A program made the position numbers and the translations under genes. Source: Telmatospirillum sp. (GTDB lineage Bacteria > Pseudomonadota > Alphaproteobacteria > Rhodospirillales > Magnetospirillaceae). Taken from it: a stretch of DNA of 64,000 nucleotides. Within the stretch, counting starts at the first letter, position 1. Every line of letters starts with the position of its first letter. The stretch covers positions 1-64,000 of the forward strand of contig WASQ01000075.1 of the NCBI GenBank assembly GCA_009712185.1, in the 5' to 3' direction. Below the pieces are notes generated by a model that was not told the origin of the DNA, ran no database searches, and saw only the letters and a list, made by a program, of their open reading frames with translations. Positions 52,026 through 61,160 of this stretch are shown here, one piece after another.

Positions 52026-53822
52026 GTGCAAAGCGTTATCAACCGGCTTGAAACAGCATCGGAGCGCCTGCAACGGCTGCGCGCTCTTCTCGCCGAACGG
52101 GGACTGGAGGGATTCGTGGTTCCCCACAGCGACGAGCATCAGGGTGAATACATCCCCCCGTCGGCGGAACGGCTGGCCTGGCTGACCGGGTTCACCGGCT
52201 CCGCCGGTATGGCCATCGTCCTTGCCGCGCGCGCGGCGCTGTTCGTGGACGGACGCTATACGATCCAGGCAGCGAGCCAGTCGGACACCGGCCTTTACGA
52301 ACAATGCCATCTGATCGAGCAGCCGCCTCACCGCTGGCTGGCCGAAACGGCGCCGGCCGGCGCCCGCATCGGGTACGATCCCTGGCTGCACACCGCCCAG
52401 GGCGTTGATCAGCTTCGCGCCGCCTGTGCCAAGGCCGGCGCCCATCTGGTGGCCTGCGAGGACTCGCCGCTGGATGCCGCCTGGACCGACCGTCCTGCGG
52501 CGCCTCTGGCCGCGGCGGTTCCCCAGCCGGTGGAATTCGCCGGCCGGTCTTCGGAGCAGAAGCGGGCCGATCTGGCGCGCGCGCTGGAGGCGGAGGCCAT
52601 CGACGCCGCCGTATTGTCGGCGCCCGAATCGATCGCATGGCTTCTGAACCTGCGGGGTGGCGATGTGCCTTTCACTCCGATGCCGCTGTCCTTCGGGCTG
52701 GTCCACAAGGATGGGACCGTCGACCTGTTCATCGCCCCGGAAAAACTCTCCGCCGGCACCCGCCGTCATCTCGGCAATGCGGTGCGGATCGGCACGCCGG
52801 CCGATCTGGCCGGGGCGCTGGATCGCTTGTCGGGCAAAAAAGTCCGTCTGGATCAGGCCTCGGCGCCCGCATGGATCGGCGACCGTCTGACCTCGTCCGG
52901 CGCCCGGGTGGATCTGGGGGCCGACTTCTGCGCCCTGCCCCGCGCCTGCAAGAACGACGTGGAACTGGACGGATCCCGTCGCGCCCATCTGCGCGACGGT
53001 GCCGCCCTGACGCGGTTTCTCGCCTGGCTTCAGGATGCCGCGCTCACAGGGGACCTCACGGAAATCGCGGCGGCCGACCGGCTGGAGCAGTTCCGGGCCG
53101 GCGGACAGCACTTCCGCGGCCTCAGCTTTTCGACCATCTCGGCCGCCGGTCCCCATGCGGCCCTGCCCCACTACCATGCGACACCGGACAGCGACCGGCG
53201 GCTGGCGAAGGGCGAGCTTTATCTCGTCGATTCCGGCGGGCAATATCTGGACGGCACCACCGACGTCACGCGGACCGTCGCCATCGGTCCGGCCGGGGCG
53301 GAGGAACGACGGCGGTTCACCCAGGTTCTGAAAGGCCATATCGCCCTGGCCCGCTGCCGGTTCCCGAAGGGAACGACCGGCAGCCAGATCGATTGTCTGG
53401 CGCGTGTGGCGCTATGGGCGGACGGTGTCGATTTCGACCATGGCACGGGTCACGGCGTCGGCAGCTATCTCAGCGTCCATGAAGGGCCGCAGCGGATCGC
53501 CAAGGCGCCCAACAGCCATCCCCTGCTGCCCGGCATGGTGCTGTCCGACGAGCCTGGATATTACAAGGAAGGCGCCTATGGGATCCGTATCGAGAATCTT
53601 CTCGCGGTCCGGAAAGACGACACGGGCGGGGATCGCGAGTTCTTCTCGTTCGAGACCCTGACCCTGGCGCCCATCGATCTCGCGCTCATCGACAGGACCC
53701 TGCTGACGGACGAGGAGGCGGCCTGGCTCAATGCCTATCACGGCCGCGTCAGAACCGAACTGACTCCTCTGCTGGACGGTCCGACCGCCGACTGGCTGGC
53801 CCGGGCGACAAAGGCGATCTGA
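52026..53822 (+). CDS. Aminopeptidase P family protein (M24B)
   Basis: A 598-residue Xaa-Pro aminopeptidase of the long three-domain type. Two creatinase-like N-terminal domains (about residues 10-135 and 160-300) precede the pita-bread metallopeptidase domain (about 305-530). Metal ligands appear in order: the aspartates in DSGGQYLDGTTDVTRT, the histidine in HGTGHGVGSYLSVHEGP, and glutamates in SDEPGYYKEGAYGIRIENL and FETLTLAPID. It is cytoplasmic, with no signal peptide. The GTG start at 52026 is preceded by AAGGACACTCCATC. Confidence 0.93.
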   Translation: MQSVINRLETASERLQRLRALLAERGLEGFVVPHSDEHQGEYIPPSAERLAWLTGFTGSAGMAIVLAARAALFVDGRYTIQAASQSDTGLYEQCHLIEQPPHRWLAETAPAGARIGYDPWLHTAQGVDQLRAACAKAGAHLVACEDSPLDAAWTDRPAAPLAAAVPQPVEFAGRSSEQKRADLARALEAEAIDAAVLSAPESIAWLLNLRGGDVPFTPMPLSFGLVHKDGTVDLFIAPEKLSAGTRRHLGNAVRIGTPADLAGALDRLSGKKVRLDQASAPAWIGDRLTSSGARVDLGADFCALPRACKNDVELDGSRRAHLRDGAALTRFLAWLQDAALTGDLTEIAAADRLEQFRAGGQHFRGLSFSTISAAGPHAALPHYHATPDSDRRLAKGELYLVDSGGQYLDGTTDVTRTVAIGPAGAEERRRFTQVLKGHIALARCRFPKGTTGSQIDCLARVALWADGVDFDHGTGHGVGSYLSVHEGPQRIAKAPNSHPLLPGMVLSDEPGYYKEGAYGIRIENLLAVRKDDTGGDREFFSFETLTLAPIDLALIDRTLLTDEEAAWLNAYHGRVRTELTPLLDGPTADWLARATKAI

Positions 53823-53927
53823 TCGGGTTGGGCGGGCCCTCCGGCCACAGCCGCCCGAAGGGGCTGGAAAAGGGACCGGGCCGGCCGGCGTGAGGCCGCA
53901 GTCCGTCATGCCGGCCGCCACGGGAAC

Positions 53928-53950
53928 GGGGGAATGGCGTCCATTCCCCC
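53928..53950 (+). terminator. Perfect hairpin downstream of the aminopeptidase P gene
   Basis: Arms GGGGGAATGG and CCATTCCCCC with loop CGT, about 105 bases after the stop codon. There is no T-run, so it may stabilise a 3' end rather than terminate. Confidence 0.45.
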
Positions 53951-54068
53951 CGACGCCTCCCCGCAGGACTATCCGTCGCTCTGCGGGACGCGGGGGGCCA
54001 TGGTTCTGAAAAAACGATGGGGCCGCAATCAATGATTGCCGTCGTCACCCGCTCGTCCAGAGTCTGAC

Positions 54069-54176
54069 GCACTGATCCTTCCGAATGAATCAGTGCACTC
54101 GATACCCGCTTCCGAGCCTGTGAAAAAGTGGTTCAAATCACTCTTTGGGCCATCGCGCCACTGATGGCGCACGCCC
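54069..54176 (+). repeat. Multi-hairpin element, copy A
   Basis: In order: hairpin 1 with arms GCACTGAT (54069-54076) and ATCAGTGC (54089-54096); a 17-base spacer; GAGCC (54114-54118); a small second hairpin (AGTG/CACT around 54127-54142); then the core TTGGGCCATCGCGCCA-CT-GATGGCGC-AC-GCCC (54145-54176), which itself folds (GCCATC/GATGGC). Copy B, at 63824-63918 on the other strand, has the same order of parts and matches the 32-base core at 28 positions. It matches no family I recognise. Confidence 0.75.
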
Positions 54177-54642
54177 ACAGGACGGGCAGCCCGCCAGCGA
54201 TGAGCACTCTCCACCAAGGGTCGATATCAGATGTCTGTGGTCCGGCACCGCCGTCCCACGATTCCCATCAAACAGCGCGAATCGGAAGAGATCGTCGCTG
54301 GTCGGCGAGAGATGAGGGATCAACACCGGGTAGAATGTCATCGCTTAATGTTATTACAAATAAACATTCCCCCTCCGTAACGACACAGAAGTAATGACCG
54401 GACATCCAGATCGCCGGCAGCCAAGTCACGTCACTGAATTCCAACCTTGACGACTGGCGATTATTGTCTTTTCATCGTTGGTAAATATTGACCGTTTGCT
54501 TTTAGCATAACGAAGAATGATAATAATTTTCTCTTCATATTTATTTATAAAAAAATAAAAATGAGGCGAATATTAAAAATTAAGAGGTATATATAAATAA
54601 TTTAATATTAAAATAAAATTCTTCGGAACGGGGAGGATAGCA

Positions 54643-56331
54643 ATGCTGCGCCTGAACCATGTGAGCATCGCCAAGAGACTCTGGCTGCTCGTGTTCGTCT
54701 CCTTCGCAATTCTGCTGATCCAGACCTATGACCGATTGCGAACGGTCAGCGACCAGATGTATGCGGCCCGTCTCGAGAAGGTCCGCAGCGTTGTGGAAAG
54801 CGGCCACGCCATTGTCAGCCATTACAGCGACCTCGCGGCCAAGGGCGGGATGCCGATTGAGGCGGCGCAGGCCGCGGCGAAGGAGGCCCTGTCGGCGATC
54901 CGTTATTCGGGATCGGATTACCTGTTCATCACCGATGCCGAGGTCCGGACGGTGATGAACGGGGCACGGCCGGACATGAACGGCCAGGACCAGAGCGGCG
55001 TCAAGGACAGCGACGGCAGGTTTTTCGTCCGCGAGATGGTGACCATCGCCCGGGCCAAAGGCGACAGCACGGTCGAATACCGCTTTCCCAGACCCGGGTC
55101 CTCCACCCCCGTCCGCAAACTGTCCTACTCGAAACAGCTTGCCGCCTGGGGCTGGACCATTGGATCGGGGGTCTATATTGACGACATCGACGCGGCCATC
55201 CGCTCCGAGATGATCGTACAGGGCGGCGTCACCCTGGCTTCCCTTGTCATTCTGACGGTGGCGGGACTGTTCATCGGCCGGGCCATTTCCCGCCCGATCA
55301 CCACATTGACCGATCAGATGCGGCGCTTAGCGGGCGGGGATCTGACCGTCGAACCGGCCTCCGACCAGGGCGCCGAAATCGGCGCGATGCAGGAGGCCGT
55401 CCGGGTTTTCAAAGACAACGCCGTCGCCGTCAAACGCCTGACCGACGAACAGAAGGAAAGCGCGGTCCGGTCCGCCGAGGAGCGACGGGTCATGCTGGCC
55501 ACCCTGTCAGACGATTTTGAACGGTCCGTCACCGGGATCGTCGACCGCCTGACGGCGGCCACCACCCATATGCGATCCACCGCCGAGGCCATGGCCGCGA
55601 CCGCGGATGATGCCTCGCACCGGTCCGACCTTGTCACCTCGGCGTCCGAGGAGACCTCTTCCAGCGTGCAGACCGTGGCCTCCGCCACCGAGGAACTCAG
55701 TGCCTCGATCGGAGAGATCGCCCGTCAGGTCCATCAATCCTCCGACATCTCACGCGAAGCCGTGGAGGCGGCGGAACGGACAGGCGCCATGGTGCGGGAT
55801 CTGTCCGAGGCCGCCCAGAAGATCGGCGATGTCGTCAGCCTGATCGACGACATCGCCGCGCAAACCAACCTTCTGGCCCTGAACGCCACCATCGAGGCGG
55901 CCCGGGCCGGCGAGGCCGGCAAAGGCTTCGCCGTGGTCGCGGGCGAGGTCAAAAGCCTCGCCAACCAGACCGCCCGGGCCACCGGCGATATCGCCAGCCA
56001 GGTTGCCGCCGTCCAGGAGGCCACGCGCGAAACCGCCGGAGCGGTCGGCACGATCACCGCCACCATCGGCCGGATCAGCGAGATCACGCAGACCATCGCC
56101 TCGGCCGTCGAACAGCAGGGTGCCGCCACACGGGAAATCACCAACAGCACCCAGACCACGGCGGCGGGAACGGCGACGGTCGCCCGGACGCTGGAAGAGG
56201 TCGCCAGCGCGGCGACCGATGCCGGGAAGGCGGCCCGCCTCGTGCTGGACGAAGCCGGAGATCTGGCCCGGGATTCCCAGACGCTGAAAGAGGCTGTCGA
56301 CCGGTTCCTGGCCGGCATCCGTGCCGCCTGA
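54643..56331 (+). CDS. Methyl-accepting chemotaxis protein with Cache sensor domain
   Basis: A 562-residue chemoreceptor. The first membrane helix (about 10-26) is followed by a periplasmic single-Cache domain (about 35-180, with [20 protein letters not shown] and [18 protein letters not shown]), the second helix (about 192-212), a HAMP domain (about 213-266) and a long signalling coiled coil. The hairpin tip [33 protein letters not shown] that contacts CheA and CheW is intact. The ligand is unknown. The ATG follows GGGGAGGATAGCA. It is preceded by an 820-base AT-rich control region and has no chemotaxis genes nearby. Confidence 0.94.
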   Translation: MLRLNHVSIAKRLWLLVFVSFAILLIQTYDRLRTVSDQMYAARLEKVRSVVESGHAIVSHYSDLAAKGGMPIEAAQAAAKEALSAIRYSGSDYLFITDAEVRTVMNGARPDMNGQDQSGVKDSDGRFFVREMVTIARAKGDSTVEYRFPRPGSSTPVRKLSYSKQLAAWGWTIGSGVYIDDIDAAIRSEMIVQGGVTLASLVILTVAGLFIGRAISRPITTLTDQMRRLAGGDLTVEPASDQGAEIGAMQEAVRVFKDNAVAVKRLTDEQKESAVRSAEERRVMLATLSDDFERSVTGIVDRLTAATTHMRSTAEAMAATADDASHRSDLVTSASEETSSSVQTVASATEELSASIGEIARQVHQSSDISREAVEAAERTGAMVRDLSEAAQKIGDVVSLIDDIAAQTNLLALNATIEAARAGEAGKGFAVVAGEVKSLANQTARATGDIASQVAAVQEATRETAGAVGTITATIGRISEITQTIASAVEQQGAATREITNSTQTTAAGTATVARTLEEVASAATDAGKAARLVLDEAGDLARDSQTLKEAVDRFLAGIRAA

Positions 56332-56439
56332 GCCCCGCGGCCGCCCCTCCCCCCATGCGTCGCCGTCAGACCGGCCCGCTTGGGGGAGGGGCGCCATCGG
56401 GACGACGGCGCCCCATTCCGGGAGGCAAAAAATCCGGTG

Positions 56440-56481
56440 ACGACCTGGATCAAAGCCAAAACGCGCAAAAGCCGATACTGT
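56440..56481 (+). promoter_or_regulatory. Possible FNR/CRP-type activated promoter of the globin-HD-GYP gene
   Basis: ACGACCTGGATCAA (56440-56453) matches the FNR-type sequence TTGACCTGGATCAA at 12 of 14 positions. TACTGT (56476-56481) could be the -10; the implied start near 56488 puts the box centre at -41.5, the standard class II activator position. The left half-site lacks the first two bases. Confidence 0.45.
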
Positions 56482-56548
56482 TTCGCGAACCGCGAGTGTC
56501 TCGCGTCCGCGATGTCCCGCAAGGCAACAGCAGGAGACGGCCCGCCCC

Positions 56549-57679
56549 ATGTCGATGAAACTGGACCAGTGGATCTCTCTCCTGCGCATTGACGCGTCCA
56601 CGGTCGCGACCCTCAGAGAGTTCGCGCCCATGGTCGAGCCGCATATGGATCGCATCCTCGACACCTTTTATGCGCATCTGGCCGCCGGAGAGGAGGCGCC
56701 CCGGCTGTTCGGCTCCACGGACATGATCCGGCACGCCCGCGCCGCGCAACGTCACCACTGGATGACCTATGTCCTCGCGGGCCGGTTCGATCAGTCCTAT
56801 TTCGACGCGGCCCGGGCGATCGGCCGCAGCCACAACCGTGTCGGCGTCGACCTGATGATGTTCACAGGCGCCTATTCGGTGGTTCAGAACGAGCTGACCG
56901 GTCTGGCCTGCGGCCTCTGCTGCGACGGGCGTGGCGGGACTCTGCGGTTGATCCAGGCCATCAATCAGGCGGTTTTTCTCGACATGGGGCTCGCCGTTTC
57001 CGCCTACTACGACATTTTCGTCGGCGCTCTGGAGGATATGTCCAACGAGCTGAATTTCAGCCTCGCCCGGGCCGGAGAATTCCGCGACAACGAAACCGGC
57101 CTGCATCTGATCCGCATGAGCCGGATGTGCCATGCCCTGGCGCTGGCGATCGGCCGCGATGCGAAATGGGCACAGATGATCCTGGTGGCCAGCCCCCTGC
57201 ATGACGTGGGCAAGATCGGCATTCCCGACAGCATTCTGCTGAAGCCCGGAACCCTGGACGAGGAAGAACGCGAAACCATGCGCCGCCACCCCGTCATTGG
57301 CGGATCGATCATTCCCGATCACAGCGCCGAGGTCATCGGCATGGCCCGACGGATCTCGCTCACTCACCATGAGCGCTGGGACGGAACCGGCTATCCCACG
57401 GGACTCAAGGGCGAGGAGATTCCCCTGGAGGGGCGGATCGCCGCGATCTGCGACGTCTATGACGCGCTTCTCTCCGCCCGCCCCTACAAGGCCGCCTGGG
57501 AAAAGGACCGGGTGACCGCCTATCTTCGGGACAACGCCGGGCGTCACTTCGACCCGGCCCTGGTCTCGGCATTTCTGTCGATCCAGGACGATATCGACGA
57601 TATCCAGCGCCTGTTCGCCGAAGAGACCGGGGGGCCACGCCCGCACGCACCCGGCGTGGACGGCCCCCGGACCTACTGA
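56549..57679 (+). CDS. Globin-coupled HD-GYP protein (probable oxygen-responsive c-di-GMP phosphodiesterase)
   Basis: A 376-residue soluble protein. The N-terminal half (about residues 5-165) is a protoglobin/globin-coupled sensor fold: ILDTFYAHL and the heme-pocket segment AIGRSHNRVGVDLMMFTGAY, in which H95 is the likely proximal heme ligand. The C-terminal half (about 178-360) is an HD-GYP domain with HD at 218-219 in HDVGKIGIPDSIL and HHERWDGTGYP at 273-283, so the metal site and the GYP motif are intact. It would degrade c-di-GMP under control of O2, CO or NO. The ATG at 56549 has GGAG 13 bases upstream; a second ATG lies at 56555. It converges with the next gene. Confidence 0.88.
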   Translation: MSMKLDQWISLLRIDASTVATLREFAPMVEPHMDRILDTFYAHLAAGEEAPRLFGSTDMIRHARAAQRHHWMTYVLAGRFDQSYFDAARAIGRSHNRVGVDLMMFTGAYSVVQNELTGLACGLCCDGRGGTLRLIQAINQAVFLDMGLAVSAYYDIFVGALEDMSNELNFSLARAGEFRDNETGLHLIRMSRMCHALALAIGRDAKWAQMILVASPLHDVGKIGIPDSILLKPGTLDEEERETMRRHPVIGGSIIPDHSAEVIGMARRISLTHHERWDGTGYPTGLKGEEIPLEGRIAAICDVYDALLSARPYKAAWEKDRVTAYLRDNAGRHFDPALVSAFLSIQDDIDDIQRLFAEETGGPRPHAPGVDGPRTY

Positions 57680-57702
57680 GGGCGCCCCGGGGAAGCGCCG
57701 GA

Positions 57703-58227
57703 TCAGATCATCTGGCCGATGGATCCGAACGTCGGGGCGGCGGAATCGCCGGACTGGAAATACTGGATGGAGACGGCCCTGCCCGTCGCCTTTTCAATGT
57801 CGCCCGCGAGAGCCTGAGTGACCTGGCCCATATCGTTACTGGACGACAACCTGCTGTCGGAGCCGATGTCGGGGCCCGACCAGACCCCCGCCTCCGGCCA
57901 GACGCCACCCAGCAGTTTTCCGGTCCCGGCATCCCGGATCACCGCGAAAGCCCTGCTGTCATTTTGGGCGGCGGTTTTCGCCGCATCCGGAGCCCGGATC
58001 AGATCCGACTGCAAAGCCAGCATCTGGGCCGAGGACAGGTGGACCGCCGGAGCGAAACCGGATAATGGCCGGGATTGCAACGCGCCAGACGCGCTGTCCG
58101 GCTCCGACCGCCCCAGATCCGGCGCGGTATCGCCATCGGCCACGGCCCCGGCCGGCCGGGCCGTCACTGAGGGCCTGAGAACGGAGTATGGGCTCGCGCC
58201 GGCACTCCCGTTGACCATGATCGACAT
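57703..58227 (-). CDS. Unknown 174-residue protein behind a sigma-54-type promoter
   Basis: I do not recognise this protein. It has no signal peptide or membrane helix. The first 70 residues are low-complexity (Ser/Ala/Pro-rich) and probably disordered; the rest has a helix (SSAQMLALQSDLIRAPDAAK), an AFAVIRDAGTGKLLGGVWPEAG strand-turn-strand segment and a Gly/Ser-rich end. Translation signals are strong: GAGGAG six bases before the ATG. A near-consensus sigma-54 promoter lies 39 bases upstream, and a hairpin terminator isolates it from the secretion genes. Genes under sigma-54 in this class are often flagellar or nitrogen-related, but nothing here proves either. Confidence 0.72.
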   Translation of the reverse strand: MSIMVNGSAGASPYSVLRPSVTARPAGAVADGDTAPDLGRSEPDSASGALQSRPLSGFAPAVHLSSAQMLALQSDLIRAPDAAKTAAQNDSRAFAVIRDAGTGKLLGGVWPEAGVWSGPDIGSDSRLSSSNDMGQVTQALAGDIEKATGRAVSIQYFQSGDSAAPTFGSIGQMI

Positions 58228-58265
58228 AGAGCTCTCCTCACCGAAAACGCGAATACCCTGTCAAA

Positions 58266-58281
58266 AGCAAATTCCATGCCA
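58266..58281 (-). promoter_or_regulatory. Near-consensus sigma-54 promoter
   Basis: On the minus strand TGGCATG-GAAT-TTGCT matches TGGCACG-N4-TTGCW with one change; GG and GC elements have the required 10-base separation. Transcription would start near 58254, 27 bases before the ATG at 58227. A TTGACA immediately downstream has no matching -10, so a sigma-70 promoter is less likely. Confidence 0.7.
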
Positions 58282-58319
58282 TTGACTCTAAAAACTGCAG
58301 CACCCTCGACACAAAAGAA

Positions 58320-58351
58320 AAACGGGTATTTCACAAACGAAATACCCGTTT
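58320..58351 (-). terminator. Rho-independent terminator after the RTX-like gene
   Basis: Perfect 13-base arms (AAACGGGTATTTC and GAAATACCCGTTT, 6-base loop). On the minus strand it is followed at once by TTTCTTTTG, the right orientation to end the transcript of the RTX-like gene located upstream on that strand. Confidence 0.85.
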
Positions 58352-58513
58352 AAGTAGCATTTGCAGGCATCGGCTTGTCGGCAAAATTTTCCCATGTGGA
58401 AGATTTTACAGCCCGGCGGTTATCGCGTCCGCCCCGCCACAATTTTGCGATTCTTCGTCGAGGAAACGACGATCCGCCCGGTTTCCGGGATAAGTGACAG
58501 AATGGGAAAGCAC

Positions 58514-59422
58514 TCAGGCGACAAGCGCATGGGCGCTGCGACCGGTCCACCCCCCACTGGTGTCGCCAAAAGCGTGGGCGTCCGCACGGCCGGCGGCGGC
58601 GGCAATCCTTGCGGCATTCGCAACGGTCCCATGGCTGATCATATCGGACAACATCCCCTGAGAATCCGAAAGAGCGGCGCTACTTTGCAGAAGCGGCAGC
58701 GCGCCTGACAGGTCGCCCCCGACCACAGCAGCCGCAGACGATGCCGTCACGCCGGGCGTGGTCGCCGGTGGCGGCCTCAAACCGCTGATATTGTAGCCCT
58801 TTCCATCCGACCCATAGACAAAGTCGATGGTGTACAGCCCGCCCAAACCTTGATTGGTAATAACGACCCCGTGCTGATTTTGCAAATCCGACGCAGAAAA
58901 CAACCACAAGTCGTTCCCATGCCACGCATAATCGAGATTCGTCGAAACCGTATTTTGGAAAAAAATCGAATTAGTCCCATTCACATTACTGTCTATGCTC
59001 TGATTTATTGTAGATTTGTTAGCCGTTGCGTCAAATTGGTAGTAATTATTGTTACCGTTTCCCCCCCACATTATGTTCGTCCCGTAATACGCCACAAGAC
59101 GGTCGTTTCCAGCCGCCCCCTGGATCGTATTCGTCGCGTTGGGATCCTCCCCCCCGATCAGGGTATCGTTGCCGGCAAAATACTGCGGATTGCTGCCAAG
59201 GGGCACCGTGCTCGCAAAGCCGAACACAACTCCGCCCCCCATATAGCCGTCCAGATAGTCGTTGCCGGTCCCACCGTGGAGCATGTCCCAGTATTTCGTT
59301 CCATAAATCGTATCTCCGGAGTCATTTCCGTCGATCTCGAACGCATTGGTTCCATCCGTCGGAAATGGCTGATTCCGATAATCAGCGTATGTACTTCCGG
59401 CAGGAACAGTTAAAATAGACAT
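58514..59422 (-). CDS. RTX-like protein, candidate type I secretion substrate
   Basis: A 302-residue protein with glycine-rich nonapeptide-like repeats at about residues 30-125: GGTGNDYLDG, FAGNDTLIGG, GAAGNDRLVA and MWGGNGNNNYYQF, resembling the calcium-binding beta-roll of RTX proteins but few and degenerate. A beta-rich middle follows; the last 80 residues are Ala/Ser-rich and end in HALVA, where a C-terminal secretion signal would be. There is no N-terminal signal peptide. The ATG at 59422 follows AGGAGGTGTGT. It lies directly downstream of the hlyB/hlyD pair on the same strand. The gene is AT-richer than its neighbours. Function beyond secretion is unknown. Confidence 0.78.
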   Translation of the reverse strand: MSILTVPAGSTYADYRNQPFPTDGTNAFEIDGNDSGDTIYGTKYWDMLHGGTGNDYLDGYMGGGVVFGFASTVPLGSNPQYFAGNDTLIGGEDPNATNTIQGAAGNDRLVAYYGTNIMWGGNGNNNYYQFDATANKSTINQSIDSNVNGTNSIFFQNTVSTNLDYAWHGNDLWLFSASDLQNQHGVVITNQGLGGLYTIDFVYGSDGKGYNISGLRPPPATTPGVTASSAAAVVGGDLSGALPLLQSSAALSDSQGMLSDMISHGTVANAARIAAAAGRADAHAFGDTSGGWTGRSAHALVA

Positions 59423-59714
59423 ACACACCTCCTATATATTGCCATTATTGGCTAATAAATATGAGAAGATGACCATATGGGCCATTAAACGATACCATGC
59501 CCATCAAAACCCAGCCTCTCCAACCAACCTGCGCAGATCGGAACCGGCCAGCGCAACCCTCATGCGCCGGGTGGGTTTTCCTGAAATCCTTGGGCTGGCG
59601 CCCTCCATCCGCTCTCAACCCCTCATCGGGCCAGCCTGTCGGTAACGACCGGCAGCAGCAACCCAATGAACACCCTGAGGTTAACTAAATATGCAAGACC
59701 ATCATCATTAATTC

Positions 59715-61160
59715 TCACCTTTCATCAAACGACTCACTGAGCGTCTTCAGCAATGGAGATAGAATATAATTTATAACATGGCGTTTACCTGTATTTATTT
59801 CAACGACAACAGACATTCCAGGCTTCAATTCAACGTCTCTTCCATCTATTATCATTGACGATTTGTTGATCGAAACCCTGGCGCTATACGCATAATCATT
59901 TCCAGTGTCCTCGGTCACATTGCGCTCCATACCCGCACGCTTATTCTCGCCATCCGGAACAATAGCGTCACTGGAAAGGCCGGAGACCCGTCCAGCCACC
60001 AACCCGTAATGGGTGAAATTGAAGGCATCGACTTTGATCTCCGCCGTCTGACCGGCGTGGACAAACCCGATGTCACGATTCGCGACAAGAGCTTCGATCT
60101 CCAATCGGCTGTCCCGTGGGACGATGACCATAAGAATCTGCCCCGGCGTCACCACTCCGCCGATCGTATGTACGGCAATCTGTTGCACGGTTCCGTCGAC
60201 CGGAGCCGTCAGAGATTGAAGCCCGCGGCGCTGTGCCGCCTTAGCCATCTCCGCACCATGCTCCGCCGCGGAAGCCTTCGATCGGGCCAGATCCTCCAGC
60301 ACCCCCTTGCGGTATTCGGCCGCGGCCTGTGCCCGTTGGCGATCCAAGGATGCGAGTGCCTGTAGGGCGCCATCCCGTCTTTGACGCAGCACCAACAGCT
60401 CGTGTTGTTGCTCGACCACGGCCTGTTCGGCCTGAAGGTAAAGAAGCCGGGATCCCAATTCGCGTCGGAACAGTTCGGCACGGATATCCCGTTGCTGTTC
60501 CAGTAACGGCAAGACCGCTTTGATTTTGTCCGTTGCCGCGGCGGCCTCCGCCTCCTCGGCGCGCTTCTGAGCAACCAGACGATCAAAGGACTCCATTTTT
60601 GCGTCATGCTCTGCCGACTGAACGTCCATCCGCCGCCGCGCCACGGAAACGAGCTCCGGATCAGCGCCGTCTGGCGGGGCGAAGGCGTTGATATTCCCCA
60701 CCGCTAAAGCGTCGAGACGCGCCACATCGAGGCGGTCTTGCAGGAAATCTCCGGAAAGTCGCCGCTCTTCTGCCGCGTTGATTGTCGGATCAAGTTCAAC
60801 CAACAGATCGCCGGCCTTGACGGCCTGCCCCTCGTTCACATGAATGGCATTGATGATCCCGCCCTCAAAGGGCTGGACGACTTTCGTCTTTCCGCCTGGA
60901 ATAATCCGACCTGGCGCTGTCGCCACAATGTCGACGGTCCCGACCGACGCCCAAATCAACGCAGCGACAAGAAAAGCGACAATTGTCGCAGCGGCCGCCC
61001 TGGCGGTCGGCGAGGCCGGTGTATCCAGGATTTCCAAGGCGGCTGGTAAAAATTCCCTTTCCTCGGATCGGCGGCGCGGTCCCCGATTTCCACTCGTCGC
61101 CCGCCCCCCCGTCTCAGCCGGCTTCGTTGAGACCGGCTTGGATGCGATAAAGCGCAGCAT
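59715..61160 (-). CDS. HlyD-family membrane fusion protein of a type I secretion system
   Basis: A 481-residue periplasmic adaptor. A cytoplasmic N-terminus of about 55 residues, rich in basic residues, precedes one membrane helix (about 57-77, AAATIVAFLVAALIWASVGTV). The HlyD pattern follows: VQPFEGGIINAIHVNEGQAVKAGDLLVELD, a long alpha-hairpin (about 140-300), LTAPVDGTVQQIAVHTIGGVVTPGQ and the C-terminal FNFTHYGLVAGRV and ELKPGMSVVVEINTGKR. It connects the HlyB transporter to a TolC-type channel, which is not encoded next to it. The start overlaps the end of hlyB by 47 bases. The 292-base gap to the RTX-like gene shows no clear signal. Confidence 0.95.
   Translation of the reverse strand: MLRFIASKPVSTKPAETGGRATSGNRGPRRRSEEREFLPAALEILDTPASPTARAAAATIVAFLVAALIWASVGTVDIVATAPGRIIPGGKTKVVQPFEGGIINAIHVNEGQAVKAGDLLVELDPTINAAEERRLSGDFLQDRLDVARLDALAVGNINAFAPPDGADPELVSVARRRMDVQSAEHDAKMESFDRLVAQKRAEEAEAAAATDKIKAVLPLLEQQRDIRAELFRRELGSRLLYLQAEQAVVEQQHELLVLRQRRDGALQALASLDRQRAQAAAEYRKGVLEDLARSKASAAEHGAEMAKAAQRRGLQSLTAPVDGTVQQIAVHTIGGVVTPGQILMVIVPRDSRLEIEALVANRDIGFVHAGQTAEIKVDAFNFTHYGLVAGRVSGLSSDAIVPDGENKRAGMERNVTEDTGNDYAYSARVSINKSSMIIDGRDVELKPGMSVVVEINTGKRHVINYILSPLLKTLSESFDER

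Larger units (their letters stand above)
53823..54642. other. Long intergenic region upstream of the chemoreceptor gene
   Basis: About 820 bases without a convincing gene. The left part is GC-rich and holds a hairpin at 53928-53950. The middle (54069-54176) holds copy A of a multi-hairpin repeat. The right part (about 54340-54640) turns strongly AT-rich, with long A/T runs up to the ribosome site GGGGAGGATAGCA of the chemoreceptor gene. Its promoter must lie here, but I cannot choose among the AT-rich candidates. Confidence 0.7.

Noticed and set aside
54060-54180. A tRNA or CRISPR reading of the hairpin-rich sequence
   Set aside because: There is no cloverleaf, no CCA end, no regularly spaced repeats with unique spacers and no cas gene anywhere in the window.
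54128-54394. An 88-residue frame before the chemoreceptor gene
   Set aside because: It starts inside the multi-hairpin element and has no translation signal or similarity.
59439-59645. A small plus-strand frame between the HlyD and RTX-like genes
   Set aside because: There is no ribosome site and no recognisable sequence; it is in the gap of a minus-strand operon.
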